Assembly: GCA_039105265.1 (NCBI GenBank)
Contig: JAPFFF010000030.1
Coordinates: 1,674,001-1,738,000 of the forward strand
DNA: 64,000 bases
Direction: 5' to 3'
From: Tritrichomonas musculus
Taxonomy: Eukaryota; Parabasalia; Tritrichomonadida; Tritrichomonadidae
Positions within the stretch are counted from its first letter, which is position 1, and each line of letters opens with the position of its first letter. The translations under genes and the position numbers were made by a program. Shown here in pieces: positions 48,347 through 58,093 of this stretch. The notes below the pieces were generated by a model. That model did not search any database, was not told the DNA's origin, and worked only from the letters and a program-made list of their open reading frames with translations.

Positions 48347-48775
48347 TTAGTTCTGATCATTTGTTATTTTGTTGTGGTCAATGTTTTCTTCATAATTAGA
48401 AAATGTATTAATTATGGATTTAAAAATTATTTCAACTCTTTTTTTAAATGCTTCCAGTACTGAAATTTTTTCATTGTTTGAAACTTGAGATTCTTCTAAA
48501 GTTAAGCATCTTTGGTTTAAATTCATTGATTCCTTCATAACGGAGTTCTTCCAACTTGACAAAGAATCAACTTTTTGATGAAGAGAATCATTCATCTGTT
48601 CTATTTGTGCTTTGAGATTATTTAGTTGTTCATTTATTTCTTTTTTAAAGTCATTCATTTCTGTTTTAATAGTACCAACCTCATCTTTGAGTTCATTCAT
48701 TTTGGAATTGAATTGGCTATTATGATCAGATTCTTCTTTTTTTAATGAATCTTGTTCAATCGAGCCCGAAGTCAT
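48347..48775 (-). CDS. Small coiled-coil protein
   Basis: 142 residues, almost wholly heptad-patterned from about 15 to 125 (MNELKDEVGTIKTEMNDF, INEQLNNLKAQIEQMND), charged, with one cysteine and no signal or membrane segment. No family is recognised; an oligomeric scaffold or cytoskeletal role would be a guess. That it is a real gene rather than a chance frame is supported by a TCATTTTTTATAAATG initiator-start pair, the pattern seen at other genes here. The stop (ACCAAAACTAAATAATC region, TAA or TAG) lies near TAAA. Confidence 0.65.
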   Translation of the reverse strand: MTSGSIEQDSLKKEESDHNSQFNSKMNELKDEVGTIKTEMNDFKKEINEQLNNLKAQIEQMNDSLHQKVDSLSSWKNSVMKESMNLNQRCLTLEESQVSNNEKISVLEAFKKRVEIIFKSIINTFSNYEENIDHNKITNDQN

Positions 48776-48780
48776 TTATA

Positions 48781-48788
48781 AAAAATGA
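48781..48788 (-). promoter_or_regulatory. Initiator (TCATTTTT) of the coiled-coil gene
   Basis: +1 at 48786 on the minus strand, 11-base leader to the ATG at 48775. Confidence 0.65.
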
Positions 48789-48900
48789 ATAAAATAAACA
48801 ACCAAAAACATTCAAAAATTGAATGGTAAAAAGATTATAAAATATTGCAACTTTGCCCGGAAAAAAAAAATTGAAATTAAATTAAAAAATAGCAAAAAAA

Positions 48901-48973
48901 TAGCTCCGGTAGGAATCGAACCCACATCTTAACGTTTAGAAAACGCTTGCCCTATCCTTTGGACCACGAAGCC
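48901..48973 (-). tRNA. tRNA-Arg (anticodon TCT), copy 2
   Basis: Minus strand. Acceptor GGCTTCG pairs with CGGAGCT through wobble pairs, the anticodon loop is TTTCTAA with anticodon TCT, and the T arm is GTGGGTTCGATTCCTAC. A run of seven T follows. The acceptor, D arm and anticodon stem all differ from the copy at 5599, so this is a second isodecoder. Confidence 0.9.
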
Positions 48974-49101
48974 TTCTTGCAATTTATACATACAAAAAAT
49001 ATATTTATTTAATATATTAGTTCTTAATATTTATCTTATTAAATAACTAAATAAGAATTAATGTATTGGGTATATTTTAAAATAATATAAAATATTTATT
49101 A

Positions 49102-51942
49102 TTATGTAACATAAGTACCAAAAATATCAAAATGATAAAATTGCATTTCATTCTTTCCATTCCATGATGGGCCTGTTTGAACAATTCTGATAAATTTAAC
49201 AGGTGGACTTGGATTAGGTAATTGATAAACATCAGCAATTTGGTGTTCATTTTCTGTTTTCTCATCAATATCAATTAATGTTGTCCATGAATCTATATCT
49301 TTACTTATATCATCTGATGCAATTATTTTGTAGCTTTTCATTTTTGTTATTTGGCATCTCTTTAGCCTAAAACCACTAATAATGGCCAATCCTGCAGTTA
49401 ATTCGATTTGAAACCATGAATTTAAGCCACTAACAAAACAAAATTTTTTTGCATTCAATAAATGGACCAAATTGAAGTCATAGTCAGGAGAATTAATTAA
49501 AATTCTGCTTTTATGAATATCATCCTTATCAAGTAAAGACGATAAATTGTCACCATCATCTTTTATAATATCAACTTTGCTAAACTCAAGATAATCTGAT
49601 CCATTTATCAAATTCGGCCCAGTCTGAGTGAATCTGATCTTTTTGCCACGAAATCCAAAAGTTGTAATCTCGAGATTTATGCATTTTCCTCTTTTTCTTG
49701 AGTTCAAAATTGATGACTTCATCTCATCAAGTTTTCCGTCAAAATTTTTGACTGACCTGATAACAACGCCATCAATTGAGATGTCAAATGAAGAAGGGAT
49801 GAGACATTCTCGTGTAAATGTGAATGATATGTTATTGAATGAAACTTCCTCTTCCAATTCAAACTCAACAGAAAATTTGGTGCCAGACCAAGTCGTGAAT
49901 GTTTTGTTTGGATCAGGATCTATCAAATTGTAGATGTCGTTCGTTGATTTTGTTATAATGAATAAACGGTCAAATGGCGTTTTTTCTTTTAATTTCAGTT
50001 GCTGTAAGATTCCAGGATCATTCGGACATGAGTCATAAATGCAGTCAATTGACTCATTGTATCCACATGATATAAATTCTGTTTTTCTGTGGTAAATTTC
50101 CATTGGCCTTCTTCTTCCGTTGCAATGATATTCTGTCTCAGGCAAAGCAACTTTGAACACACGACTTGTTGATGAAAGCTGTAAAGCTTTGCTGTCTATT
50201 TTGACCTTGGTTGGTTCTGTTCCAGACAAAACAATTTTATACACTTGATCTTCTCTCTTTGATTTCTTTACTTCTGTTTCAGGCAAAGCATTTTTGTAAG
50301 AATCCTTTGGTTTTGTATCTACAAAGTCTCTTTTTGCTTTTTTAACTTCTGTTTTAGGCAAGACTTGGTTTTGAGACAATTCTTGAAGCTTTTGGAACTC
50401 ATTTTTATTTTCATCCTGATTAATTGTTGGTTCTTGCTTATCAACTTTATGCATTTCTCTTTTGAATGGAACTGTTGTTCGGTTTTCCGTTTTATCATTA
50501 AGTGCAGGAAGCTCAAATTTTTTAAAAGAATATTGTGTGTTATAATTTGCTTGTGAATTCTGATTGCCTTGTAATGTTATGCTTTTCTTTTCAAAATCAG
50601 TTTCCGCCTTCTTCAATTGGTCATCCATTTTTGGCAGGCTGCTTCTTGACTCGCTTGTTTCTTGATCACTTGTCGCTATTTTCGAGACAGTCATGGCCTC
50701 TGTTTTTGTTTTAGCATTATCATTATTTGTTTTCGTATTCTTTGCATTTTTGAGGACACTAAGTTCTTCTTTCACTTTTTTCAATTCTGATTTGAGAGAT
50801 GTTATGACTGATTTCATTTTGTGAACTTCTTCTTTAAGATTTTCTTCTTCTTCCATTCCTTTGAATGTTGTTGGTTCTTGATTAATCGAATCAACGTAAT
50901 CAATCAACTCATATAAATCAACATTATCGAGGCAAAATTTTAATCTTCTTGTCATTTCATCTTCATTTTCGTCCTCATCCAATAAAATAACATCTGGCTC
51001 ATTCAATTTATCTTCAAATTCAAGGATATCATCATTACGTGAAAGACTCAATTTTTGATATATTTCCTTGAAATTTGGCCTTTCTTGTGGATCATGTGAC
51101 CAACACTTTTCTATCATTTTTTTGAGGCCTTTTTTGATCGGTTCGTTTTCGATATCAGGACGATAACCAGTTTTTACCTTCGTTTTCAGTTCAAATGAAG
51201 TAATTCTGTTTGGACCACATAGAAGATCATAATAAGCTCTTTTTCCTGTTAAAATTTCATACATAAGTATGCCAAATGAATAAACATCTGCTTTTGTATT
51301 ATATCGATAACTTGAAATAACTTCAGGTGCCATATATTGAACTGTACCTGATTCATTTCTGGATTGGTTATCTGGATCTGCTGCATTGAAAAATTTGGAG
51401 AGTCCGAAATCTGTAATTCTAGGATATAAGTCATCATCTAAAAGAATATTTTCTGGTTTTAAGTCTCGGTGAATTATATGATAACTATGAAGAATTATCA
51501 TTCCACGGGCAATTCCTATGAGTATTATTTGCTTTTTTGTGTCATCAAATATATCTGGACATAATCCTTTTCGTTCTAATTCAAGTAAATTAGAAAGAGA
51601 CCCATTTCTCTTATAATCCATTAAAATTGTAATGTTTTGGAATCCTCTTAAACCAGTATATGAAAAACCTCTGAATTGGATAATTGTTGGATGTTGAATT
51701 AGAATTAAAATACGTATTTCTCTTGAAATAAATAGTTTTTCTGTGGTATTTGATTGATATATGCATGTTTTCATAATATATTCTTTTCCTGTATCAATAT
51801 TCTTGACTAAATCAATTAAACCAAAACCTCCAGCACCGAGATTTGAAACAAATTTGTAATCTTTAGGATCGAACAAGTATTTGTCATTTGTACTTTTAAG
51901 TCTGATATTTGAAATTGTATTAAGCTGTGAAATTAAAGACAT
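49102..51942 (-). CDS. Protein kinase fused to coiled coil and two discoidin domains
   Basis: 946 residues from the ATG at 51942 (the frame extends 63 bases upstream only to a TTG). Kinase about 25-300: GAGGFGLIDLV, catalytic lysine in YIMKTC, HRDLKPENILL, DFGLSK, MAPEV and RPNFKEIYQKL, all intact, TKL-like. A coiled coil lies at about 375-410 (MKSVITSLKSELKKVKEEL). A charged linker carries an imperfect repeat of the type LP(E/K)TEVKKxKR four or five times. Two F5/8 type C domains end the protein (about 665-800 and 815-945). Discoidin A opens with LKEKTPFDRLFIITKSTNDI, almost the wording in the BTB genes at 16217 and 19873 (EKTPFDRLFVASQSSNDI). With no signal peptide the discoidin domains are probably cytosolic. 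The substrate is unknown. Confidence 0.9.
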   Translation of the reverse strand: MSLISQLNTISNIRLKSTNDKYLFDPKDYKFVSNLGAGGFGLIDLVKNIDTGKEYIMKTCIYQSNTTEKLFISREIRILILIQHPTIIQFRGFSYTGLRGFQNITILMDYKRNGSLSNLLELERKGLCPDIFDDTKKQIILIGIARGMIILHSYHIIHRDLKPENILLDDDLYPRITDFGLSKFFNAADPDNQSRNESGTVQYMAPEVISSYRYNTKADVYSFGILMYEILTGKRAYYDLLCGPNRITSFELKTKVKTGYRPDIENEPIKKGLKKMIEKCWSHDPQERPNFKEIYQKLSLSRNDDILEFEDKLNEPDVILLDEDENEDEMTRRLKFCLDNVDLYELIDYVDSINQEPTTFKGMEEEENLKEEVHKMKSVITSLKSELKKVKEELSVLKNAKNTKTNNDNAKTKTEAMTVSKIATSDQETSESRSSLPKMDDQLKKAETDFEKKSITLQGNQNSQANYNTQYSFKKFELPALNDKTENRTTVPFKREMHKVDKQEPTINQDENKNEFQKLQELSQNQVLPKTEVKKAKRDFVDTKPKDSYKNALPETEVKKSKREDQVYKIVLSGTEPTKVKIDSKALQLSSTSRVFKVALPETEYHCNGRRRPMEIYHRKTEFISCGYNESIDCIYDSCPNDPGILQQLKLKEKTPFDRLFIITKSTNDIYNLIDPDPNKTFTTWSGTKFSVEFELEEEVSFNNISFTFTRECLIPSSFDISIDGVVIRSVKNFDGKLDEMKSSILNSRKRGKCINLEITTFGFRGKKIRFTQTGPNLINGSDYLEFSKVDIIKDDGDNLSSLLDKDDIHKSRILINSPDYDFNLVHLLNAKKFCFVSGLNSWFQIELTAGLAIISGFRLKRCQITKMKSYKIIASDDISKDIDSWTTLIDIDEKTENEHQIADVYQLPNPSPPVKFIRIVQTGPSWNGKNEMQFYHFDIFGTYVT

Positions 51943-54185
51943 TACAAAAAAATACCAAAATAATTTTTGGGCAAAATTGATATTTTTATTTTTTTTTCTG
52001 AACAATTGAATTCAATTGAATTTTTTTCTGTTATTTTTTATGTCTCTTTTTTTTTTTGAAAACATGACATGTTTTAATTGATTGATAAACTCTGTTTACA
52101 TGCAATGAACCTGCCGTTGTTTTATAGTTGCCAATTTGTCATTGCCATATAAGTGCTTTAATTGTGTGGCATCGTTGGTGTAAAAAAAAAGTTCCAGACT
52201 TTTTTTCTATTGTATGATGCAAAAGACCCTATTAAGGTATTCATTCAATTTTGTAGTATTCAAAAAGTGACAACAAAAATACAAATTTTGCGAAAAATAT
52301 CATAATAAATTTTAATTTTTTATATTAAATATTCATAAAAAAATAATATCATTATATAATATATTTAAATTATTCTATATCTTGCTAAAAGTAGAGATAA
52401 TTTCATAAATAATCACTCAGCTAATCTTTTCAACCTGAGTTAAAATTTGAAAAATTGGACATATTTTTTGATTTTGAAAAGAATTATTTTAAAAAATCAA
52501 AAATTCCGACGCTGGGGACTTTATTTTGGATAGATTTTTACTTTGAATACTTTACATATTTTTACTTTTCAGAAATCTTTATTTTCTCACAATTATTCAA
52601 TTGTTTATATCTTACAATCTCACAATTATTTCTTATAAAAATGCACAATATTCTGAAGTATATAATAATTTCATAGAATTGATCTCAATTTTCTGATGAT
52701 TCAAATATTTCATAAAAATTTAATTCAATTTAATAAATTAACTAAAAAATATATCTTATATTTAAAATTGCATTTTCCTCATATTTGCTATGATATTTAT
52801 ACAAAACATCATTTTTTTTTCTAAACTTATCAAATTGTAAAATTTTCATTCAAAAAGCAAAATTAATTTATTTTTATATTTTACGTTAATTTTACCATTA
52901 TATTTAGTAATTAAATTGATGTCATCATATATTTTATTATATTACAATATGATATCATATACTGCTTTTGTTCAACCTTAATATGGTCTGATGCAAAGTC
53001 AATATTGGCCTTAACTCCCACGGGCGATTTAAATTTCAGGCGAATACGATTTCCTTTTTAAAAATAAGTTTTTAATTAGGACAATAATATTCTTAAATCG
53101 TATATTTTGTTTTATACAGCTATTTTAACGTGAAACGCTATTTTTGCCATAGGTTATTAAGAAAATTATGTTTTTGAATTGAAAAAAAATATGGATTGAG
53201 GTCAATTTTTTGAATTCTTAAGGCCAAAAAAATTGAAAGAAAAAATCGAAATCCGATAAATATTTTTTTCCGAACTTTTGCAAAATTTTCTATTCAAAAA
53301 AATTGAATGATTTATTTTTTATAACCGTCAAGGCCAAGCATAAAAAAAATTTTTTTAGTTTGTTTCCAAGTGTTTTCTCGCTTTTATCAATTTGATTGCA
53401 TTTTTAATATATAATAATTACTTAGGTTTCATCATATTAACCTAATGTGCACTGGATGATGAAGATTTAAATTTTTTTTCAACATTTGTGAATAAACTCC
53501 ATACAATTTCCTAGTGCCATGCAAAATAAGTATTTATTTTGTAATCATGATGCCACAATGACCTTCTTTTATGCAGTAATACTGATTAATCTCTATCAAA
53601 TATTTAAAAGAATAATCTTCCTCTCGTTTAACAAATTGACTATTTTGTGATTACTTTTAGAGATATTTACCATTATGAAGATATAGACGAGGCTAGACCT
53701 TTTATTAACGTTAATTATAATACGAAAAATAAAGAAAGTATGATAATTTTTTAAAAGGAAATATAAAACAATAATAATCGATTAATAAAAGCTATAAGTA
53801 ATGTTTTTAACTTGTTTTTTATGTATATTTTTTATTTTTACAAAAAAAGTGCCAAAAATTGAATGCAAAATTTTGCAAAAGTTCGGCTCTTTGTAAAAAT
53901 TTAATTCAAATAATTGAATGCTAAAAAGTGTAAAAGTTCGTGTTAAAATTTCTATCCGAAATCCATTATCTAATAAAGTTGAAAATTATATTCTTTAGTT
54001 GATATAATTTCTAATGTTTTATAAAAAATCTTTTATAAAAATGCTTATCTTGAAAAGTTTTAACCATCATGAGGGTTAAAAAAAAATTTCAATTTGTTTC
54101 AGACAAAATTGAATTGATTATTAATGTTTATACTTTTTGAAAAAATAAGATAAAAAATTAAATATACGATATTCACATAATACAA
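51943..54185. other. Long intergenic region with a 20-bp inverted repeat, no gene seen
   Basis: 2.2 kb, AT-rich. CCGAACTTTTGCAAAATTTT at about 53270-53289 recurs inverted at about 53867-53886, and a weaker inverted copy (CGAACTTTTACACTTTTTAGC) lies just beyond at about 53920-53940, with ATTCAATT-like flanks each time. These may be the ends of a decayed element. No protein-like frame was found. Confidence 0.45.
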
Positions 54186-55438
54186 ATGAAAACCAAAGCA
54201 CCTCCACTTAAAGAATTCAACGATAATATTTTTCAAGAACGCTTATCGGAAAGATATGAAGAACTTTATAACTATTATAATACAATTTACCACAATGACC
54301 AAATGTTTGATTCGTTAATTAATATGATCTTTGATTTTTATCAAAAAAGGCCAGATTCATTTAAAAAACTCGATTTAGAACGTTTGAAAAACCAAAAATG
54401 GTTTTGAAAAAATGATAGCATTGGAATTCAATTTTATATAGAAAAAGTTTCAGAATCCTGTCGTTTTTAGCGAGACGATGGCCAACATATTATATCTAAT
54501 GAACATCAGTGTTGATGTTTTGCTCTTTAATGGGACTCCTTGTTTGTGGAAGAAGAACATCGATCTAAAAGAAGACTCTTATGTAGATGAAAGTGAAAGT
54601 GAAACAGAGAACGAATTCATTGTTACAGAATCAGGCGTCATGAAGAACGATGGAAATCACGAATTGATCGAAATGAGCATAATCAAATCCACGTTGGAAG
54701 AGAACGAAGAAGAAGAAGAAGAAAATGTAATCGAATTCGATCAATCAAAAGAAGTTGGAAGTGTTCATTATAGCTATCCATGGATATCGAGATTGTGGGC
54801 CTCGTTAGCTCTCAGTGATATTCAATCAATTATCAAGTCAATTAATTCAATATGTAACCGCCTTCCAATCACACGACGACATAAATTGGGGAAACAGATT
54901 CGACTCTGAATCAAGCAGTCTAATTGGCAAAGGGCTTGGAAATTCAGACTGTTTTTACGGTGACATCATCACACTCTATCGTTACTTAAACGACTTTTAA
55001 ACTGGAAATATGCCCGGATCTTACTCAAAAGGACTCTTGTTTGCAGAGGACTTGACAACCGGGAAGGCAAGAATTTGTGGCAAAAATTTTTAATGGTATA
55101 AAAGAAATTATAAATGCAAGGATAAATTGCCCTTCATTCACTGAAAATATAAAAACTGTTTTTATAAATAGTTACTCATATAATCAATACTTTTATGACG
55201 ATGAATATAATAATAATATGGAATATGAGGTCGATCCTGGAGTATTAATATTTAAACGAATTCAAGAAAAAGAAAAATTCTTCCTTTTCATTTTTAATTT
55301 TAATAAATATCCAAAGCTTATTCATATTCAAAGTGAAGATGTGTAAGGAAAATTCAAAAATATGATAACTGGCCAAGTTTTTGATCAAATAAATAACATT
55401 AAAGTAAAAGGATAGGGATATCTTTGGCTTGAACCAAT
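54186..55438 (+). pseudogene. Amylosucrase-like (GH13) pseudogene
   Basis: Blocks in order match amylosucrase-type GH13 enzymes. An N-terminal helical domain (FQERLSERYEELYNYYN, YHNDQMFDSLINMIFDFYQK, LDLERLKNQKWF) comes first. Later come LWASLALSDIQSIIKS, SHDDINWG (the barrel HD motif), GKGLGNSDCFYGDI, then GNMPGSYSKGLLFAEDLTTG and KARICG. Last are IKEIINARINCPSF, GVLIFKRIQEKEKFFLFIFN and LWLEP from the C-terminal beta domain. Most of the barrel is missing, and several frameshifts and stops separate the blocks. A run of codons rich in E (near 54680-54740) is an insert of low complexity. Amylosucrases build alpha-glucan from sucrose and are mainly bacterial, so lateral origin is likely but inferred. 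Host gene remnant. Confidence 0.75.
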
Positions 55439-55726
55439 AATAGAATAAATATGTTAGCCATCTTTTAGATGTTTTATTGATATAAACTTATTTAGAATAA
55501 ATTTAGTTTTTTTCAAGTATTTCTTTTTCTTTTTTTTAAATTTGGAGATATGTTGATCAAAATTTTAGAAGAAATTTTTTGGAAATGTTGATCAAACATT
55601 GAAACAAATAATCATTCAATTTCTGATCAAATATTTTCCTTGATCATTCAATTTTGAATTATGTTTATTTTAATTTTGAGAAGAAAATTTTTATTTTATA
55701 TCATATTATTTCGGAATGATTTTATA
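55439..55726. other. Intergenic spacer, no gene seen
   Basis: AT-rich spacer between the amylosucrase-like pseudogene and the ZNF598-type gene. TTGATCAAA-type motifs recur near 55555, 55590 and 55625, unexplained. Confidence 0.4.
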
Positions 55727-55734
55727 TCATTTTT
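55727..55734 (+). promoter_or_regulatory. Initiator (TCATTTTT) of the ZNF598-type gene
   Basis: TATATCATTTTTAATCATG: +1 at 55729, a 10-base leader to the ATG at 55739. It lies within the longer frame that opens at 55661 and so decides the start. Confidence 0.75.
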
Positions 55735-55738
55735 AATC

Positions 55739-57007
55739 ATGACTGAGAGTTCAACACCAGATATAATTGAAGATTGTTTAATATGTCTTGAACCATTAAC
55801 AAAGAGGCTTCTTCTACCATGCAATCATTCGCCTACTTGCGTCAAATGCTTCATAACATATAATTCTTGCTATGGAAAACGAATTTGTCCATTTTGCCAA
55901 CGCGAAGTCAATAGTGATCCAATCGTTACAGATTCACTTTCCAATTCAACTTACGAAGAAGAGCTTCAAAAAGGTTATAAACACGATAATCAATTCCATA
56001 TCTTTTACAAAGATCAATCGGTAATCGATGAGCTCAAATCTTTTCAACAATATCAATGCAAAAAATGCAATGAAACATTTAAGAACTTTTACTTACTTAA
56101 CAAACACTTAAAAACACACAAAATGACAACATGTAAAATCTGCCACAACTCAAAACGTTTCCTTCCTTCGCAAACACCACAATTTACACAAAATGAAATC
56201 AAAAGGCATCTTCACCAACATCCAAAATGTCCAGTTTGTCCTTTCGCCGCCTTCGATCAATGCCAACTTAACGAACATATGAGAGAAAACCATTTCAGAT
56301 GCGAAATTTGTGCCGATCAAGGAAAAATTTTATGGTTTCCAAATCTAGACTTACTTCAAGTTCATTTACATACTCACCATTACGCCTGCGAGGACCCAAT
56401 GTGCGTCCAACAAGGAGTTATCGCCTTTGCTACAGAATTTGAACTTCAAATGCACCAAATCAAAGTTCACGGAGCCAAAATTCCATTAACAGTTGATTTC
56501 AAAGACAATGAAGCTGAACAAAACGAAGTTGATTATAAAAGTGAACATCGCAGAAGAATTACATTAGCAAAGAAAAAGCTCGGCCAAACTTTGAGAAACG
56601 TTCTTCACAATCAAAATGACGTACAATCTGTTTTTGATTCACTCCAAGACTTGCAAACCCAAAAAATCTCAGTTAAACAATTTTTAACACAATTAAATCA
56701 AGTATGCCAAAAGTCAACTGATGCTGTTTTTTGTGATGTCGTCGCAGCTATTGGAAATGCAAGAATTCGTGCATCAGTTATCAAAGAACGTCAAGGAATT
56801 AATCAAAATAATGATCAGAATTGTCATAAACAAAATTATCCAACAATCAATACTAATGCTGAAAAGTCACACAATCATACATGCAAATGTTGCAGAAGTA
56901 GTGATGATGATGACAATAACAACAGTAATGTCAACCAAAAAACTGTAAATAGTAACAATGCTGGTGGAAAGAAAAAAGCAAAGAAGATTGTTATTTCCTC
57001 ATTTTAA
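55739..57007 (+). CDS. ZNF598: ZNF598/Hel2-type RING and C2H2 E3 ubiquitin ligase
   Basis: 422 residues from the ATG at 55739. RING finger at about 13-58 (CLICLEPL...LPCNHSPTCVKCF...CPFCQ). A row of C2H2-type fingers follows as in ZNF598 and yeast Hel2: YQCKKCNETFKNFYLLNKHL, TCKICHNSKRFL...HLHQHPKCPVC, LNEHMRENHFRCEIC, VHLHTHHYACEDPMC and FELQMHQIKVHG. A helical region and an H/C-rich, asparagine-rich basic tail end the protein. ZNF598/Hel2 recognises collided ribosomes and ubiquitinates small-subunit proteins to start quality control. The order and spacing of fingers make the assignment strong. It is shorter than the human protein, lacking most of the C-terminal extension. Stop overlaps TAAA. 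Confidence 0.9.
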   Translation: MTESSTPDIIEDCLICLEPLTKRLLLPCNHSPTCVKCFITYNSCYGKRICPFCQREVNSDPIVTDSLSNSTYEEELQKGYKHDNQFHIFYKDQSVIDELKSFQQYQCKKCNETFKNFYLLNKHLKTHKMTTCKICHNSKRFLPSQTPQFTQNEIKRHLHQHPKCPVCPFAAFDQCQLNEHMRENHFRCEICADQGKILWFPNLDLLQVHLHTHHYACEDPMCVQQGVIAFATEFELQMHQIKVHGAKIPLTVDFKDNEAEQNEVDYKSEHRRRITLAKKKLGQTLRNVLHNQNDVQSVFDSLQDLQTQKISVKQFLTQLNQVCQKSTDAVFCDVVAAIGNARIRASVIKERQGINQNNDQNCHKQNYPTINTNAEKSHNHTCKCCRSSDDDDNNNSNVNQKTVNSNNAGGKKKAKKIVISSF

Positions 57008-57331
57008 ATTGTTTGATAATATATGTTAGAAATAATAAAAGTGTTTATATATTATTTGATATATTTTTCTAAAATATTTGTGAGAGGCTATAGAAAATTT
57101 GAGTATTATTAACAAAAAATCTCAGTTTTTGAATATAAACTAAAAAATCGTATTTTTATCTGAAAATGAAATAATTGATAGAAACAACTAAACGAAATCA
57201 CATAAAGAATTCTTTTTAGATAAATCTTTTATATAAAACTTTGATGATTAATTAAAAAAAGAAAAAATACGAAAGTCTTAATACCTTAATAATTTAATCA
57301 TCAAACAGATTATATGAAATTTTCTAGTCAG
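57008..57331. other. Intergenic spacer, no gene seen
   Basis: AT-rich region between the ZNF598-type gene and the miniature element at 57334. Confidence 0.4.
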
Positions 57332-57333
57332 TA

Positions 57334-57750
57334 CCGTTCTATACAAAATAAATGACTTTTGCCTTTAAAAATGATAATAAAAATTTAAAAGGCAAAAGTC
57401 ATTTATTTTTCTAGTCATACATAACATCCAGAAATAGAATTTGCAGCTTTTTTTGATTATGACTGTCTAATCCTCAAAAATCATTTCGATTTGCTTAAGA
57501 TCAACTATGATAAAGTACATGTTATGTATGATTATCAGCCATACTAAGTAAGAAGTCATCCAAACTTTCATTGGCTCAAGAGTTGGAATTGGATTAAATT
57601 GAGCAAAATACAGCATTTATAGAGCAGTTCGTCATATTATTAATATTGATGACTAGAAAATTGGTTATTCTTAAAAAATAAATGACTTTTGCCTTTTAAA
57701 TTTTTATTATCATTTTTAAAGGCAAAAGTCATTTATTTTGTATAGAACGG
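57334..57750. mobile_element. TA-flanked Tc1/mariner-like miniature element with compound arms
   Basis: Ends CCGTTCTATACAAAATAAAT and its reverse complement, flanked by TA (57332-57333 and 57751-57752). Each roughly 70-base arm is itself a palindrome: AAATGACTTTTGCC, spacer, GGCAAAAGTCATTT. The outer arms match for at least 70 bases. The ACAAAATAAATGACTTTTG wording resembles Tc1-type termini. The 240-bp centre has short stretches recalling a helix-turn-helix (around 57560-57640) but no frame, so it may be a remnant of a transposase N-terminus. Confidence 0.8.
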
Positions 57751-57752
57751 TA

Positions 57753-58093
57753 CTTCGATCAGATGTAAAGTGTTCAAAAATTTTATATTATATAAAATCG
57801 TAAACTTTAATGAAATCTTGAAGTAAAACTTATTATGCTATATGAAAAAATATTATTTATAAAAAAAATTTTCATTCAAATTTAATCAACATAAATCTCA
57901 AATTTATCTTAGATTATCCTTCCAATATTTTATTATGTTATCACGTATGATGTGTTCTATTTATATATTTTGTTATTTTCGATTTTTATTTGTTTTGAAA
58001 TATATGATGCAGCTGACCTCATTCAAAACAAAAAATATCATTTAATGATTTATAAAAATAAAAACATAATTGTTATATTAATATACCTTATTT
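57753..58093. other. Intergenic spacer, no gene seen
   Basis: AT-rich region 3' of the tetraspanin gene; a 61-codon frame at 57952 has no protein signature. Confidence 0.4.

Noticed and set aside
54478-54909. 143-codon acidic frame as an independent gene
   Set aside because: It contains part of the amylosucrase-like sequence (LWASLALSDIQSI) and a low-complexity insert; flanking frames carry the rest, so it is one pseudogene.
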